Source: a virus. From it: DNA of 35,842 bases. Position numbers and translations under genes: made by a program. This document shows positions 29,495 through 35,842 of this stretch, in pieces. The DNA lies in IMG/VR virus record IMGVR_UViG_3300033141_005072, positions 1-35,842 of that record; one strand, 5' to 3'. How positions within the stretch are numbered: position 1 is the first letter of the stretch; each line of letters opens with the position of its first letter. A model generated the notes under the pieces. The model was not told the origin of the DNA. It saw only the letters and a list, made by a program, of their open reading frames with translations, and did not search any database.

Positions 29495-30547
29495 ATGAAG
29501 TTGAAAAGTATCAAACAAAGAATTATTGAGATGTCCAAGATGCCGCCTGACGCAAGGGTTCCAATTCTTATGATTGGTGGGATGGGAATTGGAAAGAGTC
29601 AGATTGTTTATCAAGCAGCAGAAGAGATAGCAAAAGAAAAAGATTACAACGTTATCGAGATAAGACTTGCACAGATGGAACCAGGAGACATCATAGGTAT
29701 ACCAAGAGAAAGAGATGGTAGAACGATATGGGCAGCACCATCTTGGTGGCCAACAGATGGCTCGGGAATAATATTCTTCGATGAACTTAACAGAGCACCA
29801 ATCGATGTAAGGCAAGCTATCTTTCAGGTACTAACTATGAGAAGGATACATACTCATATTTTACCTCCCGATTATCAAATAGTAGTCGCTATCAATCCAA
29901 GTGATAGCATCTATCAGGTAGAGGAACTTGATCCAGCAATGTATACAAGGTTCTGGATAGCAGAAGTAGAACCAGAGTTGGAAGAGTGGGTTAAGTATGC
30001 TTTTAGTAAAGACTTTCATAAAGGAGTTATACAGTTTGTGATAACTCATAAAGAGTTATTTTATAAACCAAAACCAAAAGGAGCTTGTCCAACTCCAAGA
30101 AGTTACGAATATCTTAGCAACTTTATGAAACATACTCAACTACCAATAAAGAGTGATGATTTCTACCTTGCAGTAACAGGTTACATAGGAACAGAAGCAG
30201 GGGCAGCATTTATAAAGTTTATGGATGCGGGTTTTGTTAAACCAGTTACAGCAGAGGAAGTTCTTAATAAATATAGTGATCCAAAGATACAAAAGAAACT
30301 TAAGAACCAAGAAAAAGATGAGAACAGAGATAAGATGTATGCAACAATGTTAGATGTAGCTGCTTACCTTGAGAAGAACAAACTCAGTAATGAACAATTA
30401 AAGAACTTTACCAATTGGCTTAAGAATACATTACCTGAAACTGTTGCAGCCTTATGTGAAAAGGTACCAAACAATATCTTAATAAAACTTGCTGAAGATA
30501 AGGACCTTGTTGAGGTAGTAAAGAACATACTCAACGAATCAAATTAA
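29495..30547 (+). CDS. MoxR-type AAA+ ATPase
   Basis: A 350-residue AAA+ ATPase. Walker A GGMGIGKS (28-35), Walker B IIFFDELNRAP (92-102), sensor 1 VVAINPSD, and arginine finger in MYTRF follow the MoxR order; the segment after about 190 is a helical lid. ATG 29495 has AGGAGGTGAATGTT; a GTG nine bases earlier is less likely. It is expected to form a hexamer working with the VWA/peptidase protein two genes upstream. It ends right before a strong terminator, so the module closes this transcription unit. Confidence 0.92.
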   Translation: MKLKSIKQRIIEMSKMPPDARVPILMIGGMGIGKSQIVYQAAEEIAKEKDYNVIEIRLAQMEPGDIIGIPRERDGRTIWAAPSWWPTDGSGIIFFDELNRAPIDVRQAIFQVLTMRRIHTHILPPDYQIVVAINPSDSIYQVEELDPAMYTRFWIAEVEPELEEWVKYAFSKDFHKGVIQFVITHKELFYKPKPKGACPTPRSYEYLSNFMKHTQLPIKSDDFYLAVTGYIGTEAGAAFIKFMDAGFVKPVTAEEVLNKYSDPKIQKKLKNQEKDENRDKMYATMLDVAAYLEKNKLSNEQLKNFTNWLKNTLPETVAALCEKVPNNILIKLAEDKDLVEVVKNILNESN

Positions 30548-30551
30548 CCAA

Positions 30552-30592
30552 ATAGGGGAGGACATAGTTATCCTCCCCTATAATTTTCTTTT
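30552..30592 (+). terminator. Rho-independent terminator
   Basis: An 11-base-pair perfect stem ATAGGGGAGGA / TCCTCCCCTAT with an eight-base loop is followed by AATTTTCTTTT. It lies five bases after the MoxR gene stop. Confidence 0.92.
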
Positions 30593-30673
30593 CTATCTAA
30601 TATAATATAAATCATTATGATAATATGAAAAGTGGTTTATAGGTTAATTTTGCAAGGATAAAGGAGGGAATTT

Positions 30674-31180
30674 ATGCAGGTAAGGGTTGTTACACTCAAA
30701 ACTAAAAGAAAACATAAATACAAATGTAATAGTTGTAAGAAAGAAGCTGATGCACAAAAAGAAGTAACGACAGTATGGTACAACTATAGTAAAAGATATC
30801 TATGTAAAAAATGTTCAATTGAAACTTTAAATAATATAATAACTACATTCAAAGAAAAGATAAAAGATATCGCAAAAGCACATTGGTTTTCTTATATTAA
30901 GTCATATGTTGATTGGAATGCGAGAGCAATCAATGACGCTTCAACTGGAGAGTTTCTTGGGTACTTCTTTGCTATACATGGTAATCTTATAGGAACCAAA
31001 GATGAAAAATATATAGAAAAACTTGTTACAAAACATAAAACAGAAAAAATAAAGTATTACAACGAAGAGATACAGAAACTAAAAGCATTGGTCGCTAAAA
31101 TAGAAATGGAGCTTGTACCAGTAGGAAATATAAAAGACTTAAGATATGATAACAAATATTATACTACCTTTGATAATTAA
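30674..31180 (+). CDS. Zinc-ribbon/coiled-coil protein, 168 aa
   Basis: YKCNSCKKEADAQKEVTTVWYNYSKRYLCKKC (about 15-46) is a zinc ribbon; the rest is helical with a coiled coil near 130-160 (YYNEEIQKLKALVAKIEMELVP). The same layout, ending AKI-x-x-x-LVP-x-G, recurs in 31735-32229, so the two are paralogs flanking the structured RNA. AAGGAGGGAATTT precedes the ATG. Function unknown. Confidence 0.78.
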   Translation: MQVRVVTLKTKRKHKYKCNSCKKEADAQKEVTTVWYNYSKRYLCKKCSIETLNNIITTFKEKIKDIAKAHWFSYIKSYVDWNARAINDASTGEFLGYFFAIHGNLIGTKDEKYIEKLVTKHKTEKIKYYNEEIQKLKALVAKIEMELVPVGNIKDLRYDNKYYTTFDN

Positions 31181-31222
31181 AAAAGTATTGAAAAATAAAA
31201 CTAAAAAAATTTCTTAAAAAAA

Positions 31223-31509
31223 AGATATACAATTAAGCAACTTTCAGTGTATCTAATTTTCAGAGATATTTTTTTACTTGTCTCTAATAACTAACAAAAA
31301 AAAATTATAAGAATAAATAACACTGTTTACGATGTAATGTAAACCAGTGCAACAACCTGAAAGGTTGGTGAAAAGCAGTAACTAAAAAAGTGTTTAATCG
31401 GATTCTACTTCGTCCACTTTAAACAAGAAGTGATAGACATCAAAAGTCACCTTTAAAAAGGTTCCTTTCGACATCAGAATATTGTCCTCCCCAAAGGGAA
31501 TAGGACAAT
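31223..31509 (+). ncRNA. Candidate structured non-coding RNA / long leader
   Basis: The 31181-31540 stretch has no gene but a chain of hairpins: AGATATAC/GTGTATCT (31223-31254), AGAGA/TCTCT (31262-31285), CACTGTTTAC/GTAAACCAGTG with one bulged base (31321-31349), CAACCT/AGGTTG with a GAA loop (31353-31367), GTC-CACTT/AAGTG-GAC with a bulge (31412-31438), AAAG-TC-ACCTTT/AAAGGT-TC-CTTT with an internal loop (31443-31468), and ATTGTCCT/AGGACAAT with an inner CCC/GGG (31481-31509). I do not recognise a known RNA class. It ends about 20 bases before the ribosome site of the next gene, so it could be a free RNA or a regulatory leader. Confidence 0.55.
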
Positions 31510-31540
31510 TATTATAGTGTTTTATAAAGGAGGGAGAAAA

Positions 31541-31738
31541 ATGAAGATGGAACGAATAATATTTTTAGATTTTGTAAAAGGTAAATGTCCTTTCCTTAAA
31601 AAAAATAAAAAGTGTACTTTAGTACCAAACGAAAAAGGGACTTGTAGTTATACAAGAGGAAAAAGTTTATTATTTAGAGGTTTTGGTTGTGTTGGTATGA
31701 TATTATTTAGATTAAAATATAAAGGAGGTGTAAAATGA
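31541..31738 (+). CDS. Small cysteine-containing protein, 65 aa
   Basis: MKMERIIFLDFVKGKCPFLKKNKKC, EKGTCSYTRGKS, FRGFGCVGMI: four cysteines spaced over 35 residues, likely binding a metal. ATG 31541 follows AAAGGAGGGAGAAAA; a GTG start at 31517 would add eight residues encoded by the ribosome site itself and is unlikely. It directly follows the structured RNA region. Confidence 0.75.
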   Translation: MKMERIIFLDFVKGKCPFLKKNKKCTLVPNEKGTCSYTRGKSLLFRGFGCVGMILFRLKYKGGVK

Positions 31739-32229
31739 GTTATTTAGTTTATCAATCTACACGAAACCATGTTGTGTATTGTTCACAATGTAAAATCTCT
31801 TTCAATACTAAAGACAATATAACCGCATACTATTATAGTTATAATAGTTCAGATCCTTCAGAATACTTTTGCACAAATTGTTTTAAAGATAAAATAACAT
31901 CAAGAATAAAAAGGTTACAAGAAAGTATCAATAGACTTAAAAATGTTTTTAGTTATAGGAAACAAATTATTAAAAAGGTTATAGAAGATACTAAAGAAAA
32001 AATATATTGTCTCCCTGTTTATTATATAAGAGATGTAATATTTTACAAAGATGTTAAAACTGTACTTAAAATAATACAAGCAAATAAACAAGTAGAAATA
32101 GAAAGATTAGAAAAAAGAAAACTTGAACTGGAAGCAATAATTGCCAAGATAGATTTGAACTTGGTACCAAAAGGTATCAGAAAACATTTATTAAAAGACG
32201 GAAACAATATTGTAAATATAAATATATAA
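31735..32229 (+). CDS. Zinc-ribbon/coiled-coil protein, 164 aa
   Basis: YCSQCKISF and YFCTNCFKDK give the zinc ribbon; KQVEIERLEKRKLELEAIIA is a coiled coil near residue 130, followed by KIDLNLVPKGI. It is a diverged paralog of 30674-31180. AAAGGAGGTGTAAA precedes the ATG, overlapping the previous gene. Function unknown. Confidence 0.78.
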   Translation: MSYLVYQSTRNHVVYCSQCKISFNTKDNITAYYYSYNSSDPSEYFCTNCFKDKITSRIKRLQESINRLKNVFSYRKQIIKKVIEDTKEKIYCLPVYYIRDVIFYKDVKTVLKIIQANKQVEIERLEKRKLELEAIIAKIDLNLVPKGIRKHLLKDGNNIVNINI

Positions 32230-32239
32230 GGAGGTTGAT

Positions 32240-32587
32240 ATGAATAAATTACAAAAACTTTATTTAGAACTAATTAAATTAACACAGTTCAATTCTCTTA
32301 ATGGTAAACAAATTTATAATGACCTGCTTGAAAATGAAGATATTTGGGATGCAGTTTTCTTAAAAGATTCTGACTCTCTTATAACTTTAAGAGACTTACC
32401 GGAAGGTTTTCATAACGTTTCAACACTTTATATTTTAACAACAGAAGATAAGTTAGTTGATTTAATGCCTTTTGTTCACGATTGGTCTCCAGACGATGTT
32501 AATGTGTATAAAAAAGACGAAGTGACATTGCTTTTAGGAATAGGTAACCCAGGAGATAAAGTTATAATTGAATTGTGGTGGGATTAA
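32240..32587 (+). CDS. Acidic hypothetical protein, 115 aa
   Basis: A 115-residue acidic protein (YNDLLENEDIWDAVFLKDSD, FVHDWSPDDVNVYKKDEV, ending VIIELWWD). It may mimic DNA charge, but so do many small phage proteins. AAGGAGGTTGAT precedes the ATG. No recognised family. Confidence 0.72.
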   Translation: MNKLQKLYLELIKLTQFNSLNGKQIYNDLLENEDIWDAVFLKDSDSLITLRDLPEGFHNVSTLYILTTEDKLVDLMPFVHDWSPDDVNVYKKDEVTLLLGIGNPGDKVIIELWWD

Positions 32588-32601
32588 AAGGGGGTAAAAA
32601 A

Positions 32602-32907
32602 ATGAATAAGAACAATTATAAAGAACGTCTTGTAATTAACGCAAAAAGAATTAAAGAGTACTTAAAAGAAAATTTTGGTAAAGAGATAGTGGATGAACCT
32701 GATACTTGGTGGTGGATAAATGCAATGGTTTTGGAATTCTTAAGAAGGTTAATTATAACAAGTCCAAGAAAACCAATTGATGATAAAGTAGCATTTAAAG
32801 AATTTAAAAGAATTTACCCTAACTATACTCTTCCTTCAAAAATAAATAATAAAAAAATTACTTACCCTTTTCAATTCCAACCCAAGCCTTTTCTTAAAAA
32901 TACCTGA
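32602..32907 (+). CDS. Basic hypothetical protein, 101 aa
   Basis: MNKNNYKERLVINAKRIKEYL, DTWWWINAMVLEFLRRLI, ending FQFQPKPFLKNT. ATG 32602 has AAAAGGGGGTAAAAAA upstream, which favours it over a frame beginning at 32575 inside the previous gene. Unrecognised. Confidence 0.7.
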   Translation: MNKNNYKERLVINAKRIKEYLKENFGKEIVDEPDTWWWINAMVLEFLRRLIITSPRKPIDDKVAFKEFKRIYPNYTLPSKINNKKITYPFQFQPKPFLKNT

Positions 32908-32937
32908 ATAACTATTCTTTTTAAGGAGGAACCAGAA

Positions 32938-33393
32938 ATGATTATACCTTTAACTCATACTATTTCTTTATTAAAAGTATTTTTAGATAGACATTTTACT
33001 GAAAAACATTTAGAGATAGTTGAACTAATATATGAAATGTTAGATAATGATGTCCATGTAAATTTCATACAAGCAGTAGGACACCATTTTAGTAAAACTC
33101 AAGAAAGAGTAATGTTATCAAATGATAATAATTTTGGATATGAAGGTATACCAAGTGTTAAAATTTACTTTTTAATCCACGGAACCGTTTATATTATAGT
33201 TGGTTATAAAAGGTACCAGTTTAAAATTGATAAACAAGTAAAACTTATGCATCTTATAAAAGAACTTTATAAACAAAAGAAATTTGAACTTCTTAAACAT
33301 ATACCAAAAATTACAAATAAACTAACAAAACAAGATATCAATAAACTAATAGGTATATTAACATTATTTGTTTTCAAATCCCCTCAAAATTAA
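32938..33393 (+). CDS. Hypothetical protein, 151 aa
   Basis: A 151-residue protein with a helical N-terminal half (LLKVFLDRHFTEKHLEIVEL), a beta segment (SVKIYFLIHGTVYIIVGYKR) and a basic helical end. AAGGAGGAACCAGAA precedes ATG 32938. No recognised domain. The 118 bases after it hold no gene and only A/T-rich sequence. Confidence 0.7.
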   Translation: MIIPLTHTISLLKVFLDRHFTEKHLEIVELIYEMLDNDVHVNFIQAVGHHFSKTQERVMLSNDNNFGYEGIPSVKIYFLIHGTVYIIVGYKRYQFKIDKQVKLMHLIKELYKQKKFELLKHIPKITNKLTKQDINKLIGILTLFVFKSPQN

Positions 33394-33510
33394 CCTTATT
33401 TAATATTTTATTCTCTTTTAATATTCTTCCATATCAAACAGAAGAAAGAGGCAAATAACTAAAATATGAAGGTTTTAGATATATATTTAACAAATATGTA
33501 GGAGGTAGCT

Positions 33511-34131
33511 ATGTCAAAAAGAATGAAGTATTCAGGTATGAATAAGTTGTTAACTAAATCATATAGGGAAGAATGGATAAGAAAACTGGAACCAAAAGAC
33601 ATAGAAATAAAAATTGAGACTGAACATTATTATTGTGGAGGCGAGTTATGTGAGGAAGATTTACAAATATTTATAAAAACACCAACAGATAATTATTTCG
33701 TAGATAGATATTATGAAAAATTTCCAAAGAATAAAATTAAATTCCAGGACTGGATCAACCAAATGGTACCCCCAAAACAACAACAAGCAATAAATAAATT
33801 TAACGAAACCAAAGACATAAATATATTAAAACCATATGAAAAATTATACAAACAAATAAAGCACGTCCTAAAAAAGAAGTATACAAAGAACCCATTAACT
33901 GAAAAGGGCAAAGAAGAAGTAGCAAAACTAATAATAAAATTCCAAAAACTAAAAAAGATACTAGAAAGATACCAAAACATATTTAATAATACTATAATAG
34001 AAATATACCCAAAAGTTAAAGCTATAGACGCATATTTTGCAGGATGTAAAACATCAAAAGAATATTTAGAAGGAGTAAAAAAAGAACTTAATTATTATAT
34101 AAATAGTCTAACAGACAGGTTAAAGAAGTAA
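33511..34131 (+). CDS. Basic hypothetical protein, 206 aa
   Basis: A 206-residue Lys-rich protein. EHYYCGGELCEEDLQIFIKTP near 38-58 and a long helical part (VAKLIIKFQKLKKILERYQN) are visible. Its last residues RLKK and stop are encoded by the left arm of palindrome copy 2. GTAGGAGGTAGCT precedes the ATG. No family recognised. Confidence 0.72.
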   Translation: MSKRMKYSGMNKLLTKSYREEWIRKLEPKDIEIKIETEHYYCGGELCEEDLQIFIKTPTDNYFVDRYYEKFPKNKIKFQDWINQMVPPKQQQAINKFNETKDINILKPYEKLYKQIKHVLKKKYTKNPLTEKGKEEVAKLIIKFQKLKKILERYQNIFNNTIIEIYPKVKAIDAYFAGCKTSKEYLEGVKKELNYYINSLTDRLKK

Positions 34132-34156
34132 TATATATTATATATTACTTCTTTAA
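34120..34156. repeat. 37-base palindrome, copy 2
   Basis: A perfect 18-base-pair inverted repeat around one central base (left arm TTAAAGAAGTAATATATA). The left arm carries the last codons and the TAA of the 206-residue gene; the right arm leads straight into AAAGGAGG of the next gene. Confidence 0.95.
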
Positions 34157-34168
34157 AAGGAGGTATAA

Positions 34169-34405
34169 ATGAGTAAATATATAAATTTAGAAATACCTTG
34201 CGAAGGTTGTGGTGGCTATTTAGAAAATGGGGATGTAGTTTACTGTCAAAATTGTTATAATGAAATGGAAGAAGAATTAGAAAAAGCAAGAGATATAATA
34301 CGAGACCTTGAAAATGAAATAGAAAACCTTAAAGAAGAAATAGAAGAGCTACGAAAATCGGGCATCCAAAAGGTTGCAGAACTATCAGAAAGATTAAAAA
34401 AGTAA
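34169..34405 (+). CDS. Zinc-ribbon coiled-coil protein, 78 aa
   Basis: CEGCGGYLENGDVVYCQNC (10-28) is a zinc ribbon; residues 31-75 are a strong coiled coil (EELEKARDIIRDLENEIENL). It ends ERLKK, encoded by palindrome copy 3. Likely a dimer or trimer with N-terminal zinc heads. Function unknown. Confidence 0.78.
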   Translation: MSKYINLEIPCEGCGGYLENGDVVYCQNCYNEMEEELEKARDIIRDLENEIENLKEEIEELRKSGIQKVAELSERLKK

Positions 34406-34430
34406 TATATATTATATATTACTTTTTTAA
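34394..34430. repeat. 37-base palindrome, copy 3, with compensating change
   Basis: The same 18-base-pair inverted repeat, but the left arm reads TTAAAAAAGTAATATATA and the right arm has the matching T, so the G-C pair of copies 1 and 2 has become A-T on both sides. Pairing is conserved while sequence changed. Confidence 0.95.
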
Positions 34431-34441
34431 CAGGGGGCCAA

Positions 34442-34780
34442 ATGCAAATAGCTAAAATCAAATTTTCAGGAGTAGATGAACATTTTATAATTATAACAAA
34501 AATAAGAAACTTATATTGGGGTTTTGGTACATCAACATTTTATTATGGTAAACTAAAAGATCCAAAAAACTTTTTCGCTCCTTTTATTTTTGGAGGAGAA
34601 ATTAGCAGTCAGCGAAAAGAAGACCTTGAGTTTTTACCAAACAATTACTTACACATGTATCTATTAAAAGCACCAGTTAAACTTAAAGAATATATAGATA
34701 TTGTAAAAAAACATAAGAACGAAATAATAGAAATGATACATAAGTTTGTAGAAGTAAGTTCATTTACAATTAAGGAGTAA
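34442..34780 (+). CDS. Right-array paralog 1, 112 aa
   Basis: MQIAKIKFSGVDEHFIIITK, NLYWGFGTSTFYYGKLKDPKNFFAPF, ending VKLKEYIDIVKKHKNEIIEMI. Shares with the next three genes a beta start, a WG motif, a K-D-P/E-P-x-K-x-F-x-x-P block and a helical KKHK-x-E-I-I end. CAGGGGGCCAA precedes the ATG. Function unknown. Confidence 0.75.
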   Translation: MQIAKIKFSGVDEHFIIITKIRNLYWGFGTSTFYYGKLKDPKNFFAPFIFGGEISSQRKEDLEFLPNNYLHMYLLKAPVKLKEYIDIVKKHKNEIIEMIHKFVEVSSFTIKE

Positions 34781-34785
34781 ACCAA

Positions 34786-35088
34786 ATGGTTAAGTTAATT
34801 AAACCTATTATTGTTAAAACTGGATTACTCAAATATGATTTTATATTGTTTTTTAGAGATGGTAACATCTATTGGGGATTTCATTTAGACCTTCTTAAAG
34901 ATGAACCAAATAAAAAGTTTTATAAACCTGCTGCAGAGTTTGGTAACTTATTATTTGTAGACTATATGCCCAGTAAATTAAATGCAATAGATACAATTAA
35001 AATATTTGGTAGCCCTGAGTTTGAAAAACATTATAATTATATTAAAAAACATAAAAAGGAAATAATAAGAATATTAAATAGATATTAA
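34786..35088 (+). CDS. Right-array paralog 2, 100 aa
   Basis: MVKLIKPIIVKTGLLKYDFI, FFRDGNIYWGF, LLKDEPNKKFYKPA, HYNYIKKHKKEIIRIL. The leader GGAGTAAACCAAATGGTTAA is shared with 35104. A clear member of the family. Confidence 0.78.
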   Translation: MVKLIKPIIVKTGLLKYDFILFFRDGNIYWGFHLDLLKDEPNKKFYKPAAEFGNLLFVDYMPSKLNAIDTIKIFGSPEFEKHYNYIKKHKKEIIRILNRY

Positions 35089-35103
35089 AATGGAGTAAAC
35101 CAA

Positions 35104-35400
35104 ATGGTTAAAATAATAAAAAGTTATTTTGGTGAAAACTATTTTATAATATTTTTTAAAGATAAATATAAAAGACTATGGGGAATATATGACTACGACC
35201 TTTCCAAGGAACCTTCTAAAGATTTTTATAAACCAATAAGTAATGGCGGTTGTTTTTGTTTTACTACTACCCCACATATTTTCCCAACTAAAAACTTTTA
35301 TATATTTATATTATTTAAAAACCCTAACTTACAAAAGCATATTGACTATGTAAACGAACATAAAGAAGAGATATTAGAAATGTTAAATAATATAAAGTAG
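35104..35400 (+). CDS. Right-array paralog 3, 98 aa
   Basis: MVKIIKSYFGENYFIIFFKD, RLWGIYDYDL, SKEPSKDFYKPI, HIDYVNEHKEEILEML. Same layout as paralogs 2 and 4 with a more divergent middle. Function unknown. Confidence 0.78.
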   Translation: MVKIIKSYFGENYFIIFFKDKYKRLWGIYDYDLSKEPSKDFYKPISNGGCFCFTTTPHIFPTKNFYIFILFKNPNLQKHIDYVNEHKEEILEMLNNIK

Positions 35401-35409
35401 GAGGTATAA

Positions 35410-35763
35410 ATGGTTAAATTAATCAAACCTTTTATTGATAGTAACTTTGTAATATTTTTTAAAAGCCCATACGCATATTGGGGTACCACCATCAGACTTG
35501 TAAGACGAGATGAACCTACTAAATTATTTTATACTCCTGCAATAAAAAATGGTAAATTATTTTACCTTCATTACTTAACAGCAGCAAGTTGGATGAGTAA
35601 TATGGATAAAATAAAGTTCTTTAGTAGTACCAATTTCAAAAAACATTATAATTATATCAAAAAACATAAAGAGGAAATAATAAAAAAGATAAAGGAAATA
35701 GAAAAAACATTATATACTACAATCGTAGTTACAGATTGGTTAACTTGCAAATTAATTAAATAA
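35410..35763 (+). CDS. Right-array paralog 4, 117 aa
   Basis: MVKLIKPFIDSNFVIFFKSP, YAYWGTTIRLVRRDEPTKLFYTPA, HYNYIKKHKEEIIKKI, with a 20-residue extra tail (TLYTTIVVTDWLTCKLIK). TAGGAGGTATAA precedes the ATG. The remaining 79 bases to the window end hold no gene I can support. Confidence 0.76.
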   Translation: MVKLIKPFIDSNFVIFFKSPYAYWGTTIRLVRRDEPTKLFYTPAIKNGKLFYLHYLTAASWMSNMDKIKFFSSTNFKKHYNYIKKHKEEIIKKIKEIEKTLYTTIVVTDWLTCKLIK

Positions 35764-35842
35764 ACAATAAATATATTTTAGTGTAAGGTTTGGTTACAGT
35801 GGTTGTGTCCTGTTTGTCAACTCGCGCCACGATAGTTGCGCC

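Noticed and set aside
31440-31475. GGTTCC-like segment as a tRNA T-loop
   Set aside because: No acceptor, D or anticodon arms can be drawn around it; the bases fit a simple hairpin better.
1-35842. CRISPR array, IS element or integrase/att sites
   Set aside because: No regularly spaced repeats, no transposase or integrase motif, and no terminal inverted repeats were found; the palindromes are only three and far apart.

Overview
This window is most likely part of the genome of a double-stranded DNA tailed phage (or a closely related prophage or element) of a low-GC Gram-positive host. The reasons are: strong AGGAGG-type ribosome binding sites before most genes, very tight packing with many ATGA or TAATG stop/start overlaps, a complete phage-like replication and recombination set, and dozens of small unrecognised genes. 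No capsid, tail, terminase, integrase, tRNA or rRNA gene is visible. The window holds the early and replication part of the genome, and its left edge cuts a gene.

Layout. Positions 1-24771 are entirely on the minus strand and read leftward. Positions 25234-35763 are entirely on the plus strand and read rightward. The two gene blocks diverge from a roughly 460-base intergenic region (24772-25233) that has extreme G-over-C skew, a long perfect palindrome and a 15-base direct repeat. Within the minus block, 24771-18675 is an accessory array of small, partly paralogous proteins with one DnaQ-like exonuclease and several decayed copies. From 18682 to 1 lies the core. It encodes a divergent RNase HII, a 3D-domain cell-wall protein, a flap endonuclease, a metallophosphoesterase, QueD, a DnaC-like loader, a DnaB-like helicase, a primase zinc-finger protein, QueE, QueC, an SSB-like protein, RecA, a split Rad50 (SbcC) around Mre11 (SbcD), a PD-(D/E)XK resolvase-like nuclease, a phosphoribosyltransferase, dUTPase, a uracil-DNA-glycosylase/DNA polymerase I fusion, and a FolE2 gene that runs off the left edge.

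How the genes fit together. FolE2 + QueD + QueE + QueC make the full path from GTP to preQ0, the 7-deazaguanine base that some phages put into DNA to resist restriction. The base-inserting enzyme (DpdA-type transglycosylase) is not in this window. dUTPase and the uracil glycosylase domain on the polymerase point to strict uracil exclusion. Helicase, loader, polymerase, SSB, FEN nuclease, RNase H and RecA/Rad50/Mre11/resolvase form a nearly self-sufficient replisome and recombination system, although no catalytic primase domain is seen.

The plus block begins with a gene of distinctly higher GC, followed by small zinc-ribbon and helical proteins that include a duplicated two-gene cassette. Next comes a MoxR-type AAA+ ATPase paired with a metallopeptidase/von Willebrand A protein, ending at a strong intrinsic terminator (30552-30592). 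A second segment contains a probable structured RNA (31223-31509), paralogous zinc-ribbon/coiled-coil genes, two more copies of the 37-base palindrome with compensating base changes, and a run of four tandem paralogs (34442-35763).

Most promising for novelty are the structured RNA, the repeated palindrome, the two tandem small-protein arrays, the Rad50 split at its zinc hook, and the phage-borne MoxR/VWA-peptidase pair.
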